Assembly: GCF_004359215.1 (NCBI RefSeq)
Contig: NC_090615.1
Location: 6,079,775-6,143,774, forward strand
Length of the DNA stretch: 64,000 bases
Direction: 5' to 3'
Source: Bremia lactucae
Taxonomy: Eukaryota > Oomycota > Peronosporomycetes > Peronosporales > Peronosporaceae
Shown here: one piece after another, positions 1 through 9,364 of the stretch
Layout of the letters: each line of letters starts with the position of its first letter
Position numbering within the stretch: position 1 is the stretch's first letter
Made by a program: the position numbers and the translations under genes
Notes under the pieces: generated by a model
Told to the model about the DNA's origin: nothing
The model's input: the letters and a program-made list of their open reading frames with translations, nothing else
Databases searched by the model: none

Positions 1-156
1 TTGGTATTCTTTGTGAAGAACAAGGTGTGACTATTTTCTGCTGACTTTTGATCCAACAATTTGCAACACACACATATGTCGCAAGCTCGCATTACCAATG
101 CTCAACGCCGGCGATTTGCAAGCACAAGGATGCCAATCGCAGCATGAACCAGGAGG

Positions 157-161
157 CTTTG
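157..161. repeat. Target-site duplication CTTTG (left) of solo LTR
   Basis: CTTTG at 157-161 is repeated at 616-620, directly flanking the LTR. A 5-bp duplication is typical of LTR retrotransposon integration. Here it falls inside the transposase frame and explains the split exactly. Confidence 0.85.
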
Positions 162-615
162 TGTAACGGGGTATATCGTTACATGAAATTAACACTTAAA
201 GGTTGTTAATTAATAAATTATCTAAAAAGGTAGATAATATTTGTAGGATATTACTTTAAATAGTAATATCCTGCATTCTTATCCTTAAATAGGTAAACGC
301 CATTATATCTATTTATATCGCAGACTTATCAGCTGTAGAAGTAATCAAAGAGAGTTACAAGATAAGATAGAGATAAGAATTCATTTACATGTTTAGTATT
401 AGGTTGTAGTTAAGGCAGCATTTACAAAGATAGAATAAGAGACACTTAACTATATTAATACAGTTTTCATTTTACCCTCTTAAGTTAACTTGTCTTAAGG
501 GAAGTCTTCCTCTGCACGTACAGTGTACGTCACCTAACGAAAGGCACCACTCACAACTGAAGCAGTGTGAAGTGTACTTGTACTGAAACAGTACAAGTCG
601 TAGTGCCCCGTTACA
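162..615. mobile_element. Solo LTR, 454 bp
   Basis: Begins TGTAACGGGG and ends CCCCGTTACA, a perfect 10-bp terminal inverted repeat, with CTTTG on both sides. No internal retrotransposon sequence is present, so this is a solo LTR left by LTR-LTR recombination. Related copies lie at 29699-30148 (start slightly degraded) and at 44824-44952 (cut off by the N gap). Its AT-rich body and GGGGTATATCGTTACATG start are shared by all three. Superfamily is not certain from the LTR alone; a Ty3/gypsy origin is likely from the 5-bp duplication and neighbours. Confidence 0.85.
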
Positions 616-863
616 CTTTGGCTGTCTGGGCGACAAAGGAGTTCAACCTCACCAAGGGCGTGACTCAAGCTTCTATCAGTAACCTCATCAAGATTTGTGC
701 TGAGCAGGAGGCAATGGACTCTAGCAGTCTCAACGCCAAGCATCAGCGCCTTGTCCAGCACCCAGGCAGTGGCCTTCTGGGTGCTGCAGTGCCAGAATCG
801 TGGGATATTTCTCATCGGCGATCTGAAATGCGCAAAGGCTTAGAGATTTACTGATCCACTTGG

Positions 864-1179
864 TTTAACGGGGTGAGAGCCCGTTACCGTCTTACACTAA
901 TAATTAAGCTGAGGAAGCGCTGTGATTTATAAGGTAATTTTAACTCCGTTTATTTGTGTTTTTGTAATTCGCAGTAAGTGCGAATATGTTCTTTAGCTCA
1001 TGGGAACCACTCAAATATAGAACTAATTATTATTGGCTAATTATTGGGTCTGGCACCCCAATAATAAACCAACAATAAATAGACGCGGAGTATCCGCTAT
1101 CCGGATACTGCCTACACGTAATGTATGTAATTATGTACTAAAACTATGACTACTTAATATAATGGGTTGCCCCATTACA
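864..1179 (-). repeat. 3' LTR of the gypsy element
   Basis: 316 bp, about 96% identical by eye to 10296-10599. In element orientation it starts TGTAATGGGG and ends CCCCGTTAAA, so the terminal repeats have decayed slightly. The left border carries a 12-base stretch (GTGAGAGCCC region) that the other LTR lacks. Confidence 0.9.
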
Positions 1180-1197
1180 TCACCCCCCCCTCTTTAA
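1180..1197 (-). other. Polypurine tract of the gypsy element
   Basis: In element orientation the bases just before the 3' LTR read AAAGAGGGGGGGGTGA. This is a purine run directly abutting TGTAATGGGG and is the expected primer for plus-strand cDNA synthesis. Confidence 0.85.
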
Positions 1198-1286
1198 GTT
1201 GCGCTTACCGTGACGTAAGCGCCATACACAGAAAGTTTCTTCTCAACGAATAGTCCAACGAAAAGCCCAACGAGAACTCCAACGAC

Positions 1287-2186
1287 ATGTCATATTGGTC
1301 TTCGAATCTGCTCAGTCACGAACAACTGAGCAGCATGAATCCTGAACACCGACGCGACTCGACCCCAAACGACAGTTGGGGTCATCAGACACTTCGAAGA
1401 GAGCATGCACCGCAGACCATGGATGACGACTTGAAGCCGTGGGGCTTGTACAGCCTTGAAGGCGCTCACCAACCTGAATCACTAGAGTCCATGAAGAATC
1501 TCTTCACACGATAGCGTAACGTTCGAGGCAAAGGAACGAATCACGCATACACTGAAGACGCACTGCAATGGTCTTGGTGTGCCTTCATCAGACGCTGGAA
1601 CGCGAGTCGACGTGAAGGGACATCCTTCACGTCCTGGATCGAGGGACGCGAAGATACTCATGGCGTCCACGCTATTGGCGACTTACGACGACGCGTATGT
1701 CATTTGACTCGTGATGAGTTCCACATGTGTTACGTCCATGTCCGTGAAGGGTGCCCACAGTGTTACGTGGAGAGACCGCGACCAATGCGGCAGGAATGGG
1801 ACGACATGGTGTGTGCACGGGGAATGTCCCAGCACATCCGACCATGGATCGGACGCTATGAGAGGAGCCTCTCAGAGCTCCAAGTATCTGTGTTGCGTCA
1901 CATGAGGGAGCGCCCTGTCGATCAATGGAGGCGTTCACGTAGCCGAGATTGTTTGTCTTACGACCACCGAGGTCGTTCTCGTAGTCGCTCTCGATCGTCA
2001 AGGTATCCAAATGCTCCCGAGCCTCGTAGAAGACGTCGGAGTCGCTCGGGAGATCGTCGTCGATCGCCAATTCACGTACGTCGCGGTTCGCGGGATCGTG
2101 GAAGGAGTCAACAGCGTCGGTCGCGTTCGCCGACCTCTTACTGGTTAAGATACGTGACATTATACTTATTTATCTTAACTAGGTGA
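1287..2186 (+). pseudogene. Antisense accessory ORF in gypsy 3' region, RS-rich tail
   Basis: A frame runs on the strand opposite to gag-pol, between the pol end and the 3' LTR. It opens with ATG at 1287 and has one TAG at 1512-1514. It then stays open to the LINE border and, with the LINE removed, on past 4037. Visible parts are a tryptophan-rich N-terminal half (ALQWSWCAFIRRW near 1566), a CPQC pair at about 1755 and a C-terminal arginine-serine tail (RGRSRSRSRSSR, RRRRRSRSGDRRRSP; 1920-2120). No family is recognised. The opposite strand is also open over 1672-2160, continuing the chromodomain reading SKRSANATDAVDS into an acidic tail, so one of the two frames may be a shadow. Antisense accessory ORFs at this position are known in some plant gypsy elements; whether this is one is inference. 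Confidence 0.45.
2130..2145. repeat. 16-bp target-site duplication (left) of LINE
   Basis: CCGACCTCTTACTGGT occurs at 2130-2145 and again at 4021-4036. The two copies flank the LINE fragment. Without the insert, the gypsy chromodomain tail (EEYETSKRS on the minus strand) reads continuously across the site. Confidence 0.85.
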
Positions 2187-4020
2187 GCCAAAAAGATGAC
2201 TGAGTTATCTTCTAAGCGAAATCGGATGCATAGGTGTTTTGTGTCGAAATCTTCTGTGAAAGTCGAAGGTCGAGGTCATGTAGATGTCGTACTAGTTTAA
2301 ACTTGAGGTAATGTGAAAGAAATTCCAATCTGTCGAGATGATGTGCGGGGAAATTGCTGCGTCAGTCATAGAGCTGGCTTACTCGATTTAACACCCACCT
2401 AGGTGGGGACGCACATCTCAATTTTACTTAGGTAACATTAAGATAAAGCACTAAAGTGAATTTGCGCCGTGCAAGTCGTTGACCGTAGCTGGAAGACTTG
2501 GCTACACAATCGTGTGTGAATGATCTTGTTTTTCCCTTAGCCAAATGGAGTTATCTTCTGGCATCTCACGGACTCAATTAGTTCAAACGAAGACGATGTT
2601 TACCATGATTCTTGGCTAGAAGCTTGATTAGGAGAAGTCGGGGCATACAGCGAATGTACTTGAAATCGTGGAAGAGGATACGAGGTATCTTGAAATATCA
2701 GTCGGAAAATGGCTGGTAATATATCGCGAAAGCGGTTACCCCCAAAGCTTGATAGAAACTTCATACCCGCATGGAGAGTTGAGTTTTGTAAAAAAGAAGA
2801 AACTGGCAATTCAATTATAGCAATGAACTTCGGAAAAACGAGCTTGTTAACCGCAATTGTAATTAGGAAGTATATACTTCACAACCGCGTGATAGAAGAA
2901 CTGAATTAGTTCCGTAGTTTAGTAATGAATAGGTGATAGTCGAAGTTGAAATCTTCAAAGAAACACTGATGTTTAAATGTTGAAAGTGATCTTGTACTGT
3001 GTCCAGTTAAGTTAAGTTGTAACTCAACCGTGAAGTCAAGAACATGGTTCGAAAATCAGGTAAACCAAGCTTGAGGCGAGTGGTTAGGATGTGGTGAAGA
3101 AGTCGAAAGGGTCGCTATTGTGAAAACGATTCCACTCGTGTTTAAACGAATTAAGTTGGAATTTGTTCTTGGACGAGTTCGTCTTGTATGGGTGGGTAAG
3201 AGTCTTAAAAAGCAGTTGTAAATGCAGGCGAATCATCGTAAGACATTGCCTAAAAACACCGATGAATGCAAGGCAAGGTGCGTCATAAATTGCCTTATTA
3301 CGATTGATCCATAGAGTCCGAAGGATGCAGCATCGAAAGATGTTGAAAATGCGTATAGGTAATGTATTTCCAAACTTGGCATGATGTTGGGTTGGAACTT
3401 CAAGGTTGATGAGAAAAAGAGTGTGTTCCCAGTGAATCGATATTCCAAAAATCCATTCGAGCGGGGGAAGAAAAAGACGCCAAATGTATTTGGATGTGTA
3501 ACAATCCCATAGCAAATGTTGTGGAGTTTCAGGTGTTGAACAGCCATGAACACAATGAATGTCTGAAGTATGCCAGCCATATTTATATCGGAAACCCAAT
3601 CCGTTGTGTTGTAATCTAAACAGAAAATCTGAGAATATTGGAAGAATGTCTCGGTGAAGTTTCCGTTGGGTAAGCCAAAAATCGTTAGATAGGTTGTTGG
3701 TGTGTAGACCTAGTGATCCCATCGGTAGCGGCGGGGTTAAGTTCGTGTAAAGTAGACGGCGAACTAATTTGTTGGTGCAGTAAATTATGTCATAACCATC
3801 GAATGTCCAACTATGAAAAGCTGAAAGCATGTATTCTGGTGGAGACGGGTATATAGCGAATGTACCATAGTGAGGAGGTACTTTTATTCTTGGTGCAAGA
3901 CTTTCCACAACACGAGTTAATGATCGAGCAGATTGAATGGATGAGTCTAGTAAAGCCGAACGGAGCAGGTCTGTATCAGGAAGCCGGCCATAACAAATAG
4001 AAAAAGTTGTAAGGCGGCTA
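2146..4020 (-). mobile_element. 5'-truncated LINE fragment, 1.9 kb
   Basis: Non-LTR retrotransposon fragment between 16-bp target duplications. Only the C-terminal part of ORF2 (3084-3908) is recognisable, on the minus strand. No poly-A tail is visible at the 2146 end. That end instead has a 9-bp stem (GTTAAGATA/TATCTTAAC, about 2144-2177). The remaining 940 bp (2146-3083) form an AT-rich 3' region without a coding signal. It belongs to a different LINE lineage from the element at 48330-55735, judging by the unrelated C-terminal sequence. Confidence 0.75.
3084..3908 (-). pseudogene. LINE ORF2 C-terminal part, RT zinc-binding region
   Basis: An open frame of 274 codons resembles the zf-RVT region that follows reverse transcriptase in many LINEs. 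It has a basic helix with a FWLTQRKLHRDILPIFSDFL-type block, then CVHGCSTPETPQHLLWDC (C-x3-C...H...C) and a W-rich stretch. The RT catalytic core is missing because of 5' truncation, so it cannot act by itself. The frame is surprisingly intact for a dead fragment, which suggests the insertion is young relative to the gypsy host element. Confidence 0.65.
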
Positions 4021-4220
4021 CCGACCTCTTACTGGTCTCGTACTCCTCAACGACGTCAGGAACATCGCGAGCCAGCATACTTCGAGGCTCCCACTTGTCT
4101 TCCGTTGGTGAATAACCCAACCATCGGACCTTATAATGCGCTTCAGAACGACTCTTCGTTCACCCAACCATCGGACCTTATAATGCGTTTCAGAACGACT
4201 GTTCGTTCTAAAACGCATTA
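4020..4220 (-). pseudogene. Chromodomain of gypsy pol, correct orientation
   Basis: On the minus strand the segment reads SEAHYKVRWLGYSPTEDKW, EPRSMLARDVPDVVEEYE and TSKRS, a chromodomain of about 45 residues with the usual KVRWLGY...EDTWEP pattern. Such domains sit after integrase in chromoviruses and guide integration to marked chromatin. It is separated from integrase by the inverted segment and lies out of frame, so it is a relic. Confidence 0.75.
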
Positions 4221-4300
4221 TAAGGTCCGATGGTTGGGTTATTCACCAACGGAAGACACGTGGGAGCCTCGAAGTATGCTGGCTCGCGATGTTCTCGGCG
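4060..4300. repeat. Inverted duplication (palindrome) of the gypsy chromodomain
   Basis: Arms of about 100 bp face each other around position 4205. The left arm (4060-4160) encodes the chromodomain on the minus strand (HYKVRWLGYSPTEDKWEPRS) and the right arm (4205-4300) encodes it on the plus strand (THYKVRWLGYSPTEDTWEP). Between them, CCCAACCATCGGACCTTATA is directly repeated (4115 and 4163). The product is a scrambled pol C-terminus and a long potential hairpin. Confidence 0.8.
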
Positions 4301-4422
4301 CAAGAGGCGTGTGGTCTTCATGACCGACGATACGGTCCACAATCCAATGTCGCTCACCCGATGCATCTACCAAGGGAGGAGGAGCATCACGACGGAAGGC
4401 TTCTTGGGTTGGGCGCCGATTC

Positions 4423-5079
4423 TCATAATCGGGCGCCTGTGCCGTCGAGTGACGAGCTTCGTTTCCTTCGTGCTGACACTGAAGAGGCGAAGAACGGCCT
4501 TCTGGATGCCCGAGAGGGCTCGAGATCGTGCAGCAGCTGCGACAGAGGCTGCCGAGAGGACCCGATGGGAGCAGCAGGGCTTAATGGAGCGTCTACGACA
4601 GCTCGAGACTGCTGCGTTCGGTGGACCCCAGCAGAACGGGTCTGCTTGTGCTCGTGCAGGACTTGGTCCCAGTCGTCGTCAGCGTCGTCGGCGGGGGATG
4701 TCGGACTTTGAGTCGATACAGAAGAGCGAGGAAGGACCAAAGGGAGATCCGCCGGCAGGTAAGCCTTAAGGCGCCCGACATAGAATGTCGGGCGCAAACG
4801 CATAGTGGTAGGTATATCTAGCGTGTAGGCATCTCCATGAACTTTAACAGTCCGAAAGAGCCCAATATATCTTGGCGCTAATTTATTAGCGCCCAAATTC
4901 GTTACTGATGTATCTGGTAATCCGCTTGTCGATAATAAGACTCTGTCACCTTCTTTGAACGTCAGCATGTTCTTTCGACCTCTCTTGTCCGCGTTCTCCT
5001 TTTGTTTATCCACTGCTTCTTGGAGTGCATCGCGTACAAAACGCGTGATTTTTTGCCGTAGTAATAGGAATTCGGTCAC
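4423..5079 (-). pseudogene. Integrase C-terminal region of gypsy pol
   Basis: 218 codons continue pol after the 49-bp duplication. A GRKNMLTFKEGDRVLLSTSG block and then RPTFYVGRLKAYLP form the usual linker after the integrase core in oomycete gypsy elements. A low-complexity serine/alanine-rich stretch follows. Downstream on the same strand (about 4420-4310) come PPPLVDASGERHW and VDRIVGHED, which normally precede the chromodomain. The reading frame is separated from the integrase core only by the duplication. Confidence 0.75.
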
Positions 5080-5128
5080 AGCAGCCGAACTTACAGGAGA
5101 AGTGGACTCTTTAGGAGCAAAATTAGCG

Positions 5129-5226
5129 ATATGCCATTGGCCACGAAATTAACAGCATGAGTTGCATCGGCAGCAACATATGCCATTGGCCACGAAATTA
5201 ACAGCATGAGTTGCATCGGCAGCAAC
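5129..5226. repeat. 49-bp perfect tandem duplication in integrase
   Basis: The 49-bp unit at 5129-5177 is repeated directly at 5178-5226. The unit length is not a multiple of three. It replaces the continuation after NFVANGI with a short cysteine-rich tail and a stop, cutting pol in two. Confidence 0.9.
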
Positions 5227-6630
5227 CTTATCTTCAACATTACCAATCATCAAAAAATTTCGCGTAGTGTCATCGGGAGATACTCCCCCACCAAGCTTAG
5301 AAACTGGGTGCTCTGAAGCTGAAAGAGCAAGAAGCGCTGGAACGCGAGGGTGCCTCGCGTTATTCACGAAAAATGGCGTCAACCCAGTCGATGCCTGAAC
5401 TGCGTCGTTAATTGCAAATTCAGCGAGAGGGAGAAACGAACTCCACGACGTGAACGATGTCGCGTAACTGCGTAGTACATCTTCAAGCACTCTGTTCACG
5501 CGCTCCGTTTGTCCATCCGTCTCTGGATAGGCTGCCGTAGACATAAGCAGTCGCGTGCCCAATAGTTGAAACAACGTTGCCCAAAAAGCTGACGTAAAGC
5601 GCGGGTCGCGGTCCGAAACAATTGGTTTAGGCAAGCCGTGATGTCGAAATATGAGATCGATAAAGATCTGCGCGGTCGTCTCCGCCGTAACGTGCGCGGA
5701 GACTGGAACAAAATGCACCATTTTGCTAAATCGATCCACAAAAACCAATACGCCCGTGCGTTTCTGTTCGTCCGGAGGGAGACCAAAGATGAAATCCATG
5801 CTGACCGAACGCCAGGCTTCCGTGGCAATTGGAAGCGGACGCAATGCAGCTTGTGAAGACGGTGCAGGCTTCACACGCTGGCATATTTCACAAGAGCGTA
5901 CCCGTTTCTGGATGTATTTGTACATACGCGGCCAGAAAAACTCACGAGAAATGGCCGCGAACGTCTTCTCGCGACCCAAATGACCACCAGCTGGAGTGTC
6001 ATGTAATTCATGCACCAATCGTGCGCGGAGGTCGTCATCAGCAGGGATGACGACGCGCGGTGGGTCGAAAACGTCCATTGTATAAGTCAGCAGCGGACCA
6101 TCAAGCGCGTAACGCTTGATGTTATCACGCGGTGGTTTCGTCAACTTCGCGAGTGAACCCTCACTAGGGTGTCGAAGGTAATTGATAATTCCCGTGTAGA
6201 ATGAATCGTTCGCATATGACTCAGCGATTTGAGTCCGGATTGACAGCTCAGGTATCGAAATCATTGCATTGAGCCCCTGCTCAGCACAGCATAAACAAAT
6301 GTCGTCGTCCTCGTCTTCAGCACTGCCTGGCTGATGACCCATGTCACGTCGAGGATCATAATCGGGACGTCGAGAAAGCGCGTCAGCAAGAATGTTGTTC
6401 TTGCCGGGTTTGTAAAAGACCACGAAATTATACTCTGAGAAGTATGACAACCAACGTGCCATACGCTGGAACAAGTGGGGAGTCTTGACGGCGGTACGCA
6501 ATGATGCGTGATCTGTATAGACCGAAAACATCTTCTCGCCGAGCAAATATACTCTGAACTTGATCAGCGCGTAACGCATAGCCAAAAGTTCCTTGTCATG
6601 TACCGGATAGTTTCTCTCTGCAGGTTTCAT
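5149..6630 (-). pseudogene. Gypsy pol: RNase H end and integrase core
   Basis: Codes for the end of RNase H (ERNYPVHDKELLAM, YTDHASLR) followed by integrase. The integrase would insert the element cDNA into chromosomal DNA. Visible are the H2C2 zinc finger (HDTPAGGHLGREKT ... CEICQRVKP) and the catalytic DDE residues: D in SMDFIFG, D in VSDRDPRF, E in ETDGQTERVN. About 490 codons are open. The 5' side is frameshifted against RT near 6630 and the 3' side is truncated by the 49-bp duplication. Confidence 0.9.
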
Positions 6631-7508
6631 CTGCCGTGACTGAAGCTCACGACGCGCTCTCGGCCCTCATCGTCAAACTGCATGAGGGCACATCCAATTG
6701 CGAAATTACTCGCATCACAGACGACGTGAAATGGCTTGGGATCATAAGGCAACATCAGCACTGGTGCTTCAGACAAGCTCTTTTTCACAGAGTTGAAGGC
6801 AGACTGATGTTCAGCTTTCCATGACCAAACTGCGTCTTTCTTCAGTAGAGTCGATAGTGGCTGGATGACCTCTGCATAGTTCTTCGTATACTTATGTAAG
6901 TAATTGGCCAAGCCAATCCATTGGCGTAGTTCCGTTTGGTTCCTAGGCGTAGGCCAGGAACATATCGATGACACTTTCTCGGGATCAGCACGGACACCCT
7001 CCTTGCTAACATAACATCCAAGAACTGGAATCTCGGGAGCACAGAAGACACACTTCTTCAAATTTGCGTACAATTTGTTCTCGCGCATCACTTGGAACAC
7101 CTGTTTCAAGTGCCGAAGGTGGACCTCCGTAGCGCTGAGTTGTTGCTCAGCGCGGCTGTGAACAAAAATATCGTCGAAATAACTTGGAGCAAAATCACGT
7201 AGTGGCCGAAGCACTTGTGTCACCATCCGGTTGAACGTTGCTGGAGCGTTCTTAAGGCCTTGTGTCATGACTAGCCACTCCTAAAGCATCCCACTCGGTG
7301 TGCTGACAGCGGTGAACGGGATATCACTGTCCCTCATTAAAATCTGGTAAAACCCGTCTGTCAGGTCTATGGCGCTAAAAATCTCGCTGCCGGACATGGT
7401 ATCCAGTACCATGTCTTTCCGAGGAATTGGTGTTTGAGCCGGGATCGTGGCGTCATTCAACTTGTTAAAAGCATGCACGATGCGCCAACCGCCGATGGCT
7501 TTCTTCAC
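6627..7508 (-). pseudogene. Gypsy pol: reverse transcriptase and RNase H start
   Basis: Two open blocks (7508-7281 and 7268-6627) in the same frame, separated by TAG at 7280 where a tryptophan codon is expected (SGML-stop-EWLV). RT would copy element RNA to cDNA. Motifs are GGWRIVHAFNKLND, DLTDGFYQI, GLKNAPATFNRMV and the catalytic YFDDIFVHS (YxDD). The RNase H start is PFHVVCDASNFAIGCAL. The nonsense change looks like a simple G-to-A substitution. Confidence 0.9.
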
Positions 7509-7962
7509 ACAGAAAGTCGGGCTCGAATGTGGCGAGATGCTTTCGCGAACGTGTCCTGCCTAACGGCGGCCCTAAAAAATTCATCAATTGCGATGACTTG
7601 GTCACGCGGTAGCGGCCACTGCCGCGTCACGCAATACTTCGATCCTGGCACGAGATCGATCTCGTGTCGCACACCACGATCCGCTGGAAGCTCAGCGGGG
7701 ATTTTCTCCGGAAAGATGTCGGCATAGTCCCGCGCGATAACATAGACAGGGTTGCCCGAAGCACGAAGGGCTTCCCAAGACTGTACCACGAAACGTTCTT
7801 CGCGCGCTGATTTGGGCTCAGCGCTCTTTGGGCGAGCCTCCAGAACTTCTCCACTAGCTGCTTCGGCGGCTGATATGATGCACACTTGCTCGATGTCGCC
7901 GGCCTTGAGCTAGTGAAGGATATCTTTTCATGGTAGGGCTTATAGAGATGTGATCTCTGCAA
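7505..7962 (-). pseudogene. Gypsy pol: region before RT (frameshifted)
   Basis: Codes for IARDYADIFPEKIPAELP and DRGVRHEIDLVPGSKYCVT, the standard lead-in to gypsy RT. A frameshift near 7560 moves the continuation GHVRESISPHSSPTFCVKK into another frame. The 7962-7627 open frame of the same strand is a shifted reading of the same region. Confidence 0.8.
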
Positions 7963-9364
7963 CAGTGCACGGAGGGCTCGCTACCTCAACGTAGTGGCCG
8001 CGATGTGAAGACCCTTCCACATATTCAAGCGCACATACGGATTCCGTCCATACAGTATCATCATCAACGGCGCTTGAGCGAGAATTCCGTCGTCTTGGCG
8101 ACCGGCGTGCACCTTTCTTGCGTTTACGCTTTCTCGTGCGTCTTAAGCCACTGCTCGAGGCTGGAACGTCGCTTTCGCTGGAGGATGAAGTACCCCCCGC
8201 TAGACGTAGGAGCTCTGTCTCCACCACGGCGTTCACATTTGAATCCGCAGTCCGTTTATTCCCGTCGATAAGAGGCGGGAGCTCGTCGTCGACCGCCTCA
8301 GATGTATGTGGGAGCCTCTGCTCGACCACCTCGGTTACAGCCGGGAGCCTCTGCTCGTCCGTTGTGTGTGTATGCGGGAGTCCCTGCTCGACCGCCTCGA
8401 TGTTGATCGGGAGCCTCTGCTCGGCCGACGTAGTTGAACGCGAGAGCCCCTGCTCGACCGCCTCGATAGAACTCGGGAACCCCTGCTCGACCGATGTCCG
8501 TGTGTGCGGGAACCCCTGTTCGACCGCCTCGTTGTGAATCGGGAGCCCCTGCTCGACCGATGTCTGTGTTTGCGGGAACCTCTGTTCGACCGCCTCGTTT
8601 TGTGGTTCTATCAGTGTGACTGAACATACCGGACACAGGGGGCCATCGCTCTTTCTGTGCTGACTTCTAGTCGCGGCGAGTTCGTTCACGACCCTGACGT
8701 GAGGCCAATCGGATGGCGCAACCAACAGATGAGTGAAAACTTTACTTACGTCGTAACCGCTTCGTCGTTTGACGGACCGAGATAGCCAGTCTATCGTCGG
8801 CTGATACCGTGACAGCCACGGTATCACCAAGATGCAATCGAATGCATAATTCATCTCGTACACCAGAAATTCGTCATTAGTTTGGAAGCCGTCAAACGTG
8901 TACGGCAAAACCACTGTTTTACGCGGGACACGCTGTGGTTGTCCATCAGCAAGTTTGACAACGATGTCACCTGGACCTTGTCGAACCGTAATTGTAGACG
9001 GGAGAATAGACAAACATGATGCTCGAAAGAAGTTGTTGGATGCACCCGAATCCAACAACGCTCGAAGTGGTCGTTTAATTCTAGCAACGATGAGACTGAT
9101 AATTATCAGTCTCGAATCGTCGCGCATGGTGGTGGCATTGAAGTGAGTATGTATCATTTTGAGGCTAGGAGCTCGAGCTGCCACCTGAGTACTCGGGGCT
9201 CCATTACTGCCAGTAGGGCGCCCCGCACCTACTGGAACCGCTCGTTTTTTGGCGACACCACCGACGACACAGTATCTCCACGTGAGACAGCTGAGTTCAT
9301 GGACACCGGCGCTGGTGCTCGGCAGACGGCCGCACGATGGCCTGTCTTGCCGCACCGATAACAC
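7940..9364 (-). pseudogene. Gypsy aspartic protease plus repeat-rich linker
   Basis: An open frame of 474 codons. The retropepsin active site LLDSGASNN is near residue 102, followed by CILVIPWLSRYQPTIDWLSR, the usual second half of the protease. After it comes a linker with ten 11-residue repeats (8261-8590), then a basic block (RRTRKRKRKKGARRSPRRR). The protease would mature Gag-Pol. The frame overlaps the gag end by 136 bp in a different frame, consistent with frameshift expression or later damage. Confidence 0.85.
8261..8590 (-). repeat. Ten 33-bp (11-residue) in-frame repeats in gypsy linker
   Basis: Ten consecutive units follow the pattern VEQGLPxxxEA or VEQGLPxxxTS. The two types alternate, giving a 66-bp higher-order period. 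Units differ by substitutions but all keep length and frame, e.g. VEQGLPIHNEA, VEQGFPHTRTS, VEQGFPSSIEA, AEQRLPINIEA, DEQRLPAVTEV. The last unit (VDDELPPLIDG) is the most diverged. Confidence 0.9.

Larger units (their letters stand above)
76..863 (+). pseudogene. pogo/Tigger-type transposase relic, N-terminal part (split)
   Basis: N-terminal half of a DDE_1-superfamily (pogo/Tigger, Tc1/mariner group) transposase, which would bind element ends and cut DNA in the nucleus. A short ATG frame opens at 76. If the LTR at 162-615 and one copy of its target duplication are taken out, the frame reads through the insertion site and gives a CENP-B-like helix-turn-helix region (EALAVWATKEFNLTKG, then ASISNLIKICAEQEAM). 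Bases 752-830 still encode FWVLQCQNRGIFLIGDLKCA in another frame. The gene is broken by the LTR, by frameshifts and by the gypsy insertion at 864. The rest resumes at 10600, and a sister copy lies at 30149. The family call rests on this HTH plus the NTDE-VWF-like and LLIDNAPSH motifs of the second half. Confidence 0.75.

Noticed and set aside
3233..3580. Second minus-strand frame within the LINE fragment
   Set aside because: Alternate frame of the zf-RVT coding region.
4230..4769. Plus-strand frames of 140-179 codons opposite the pol C-terminus
   Set aside because: They are antisense to recognisable integrase linker and partly cross the palindrome. No independent protein signal.
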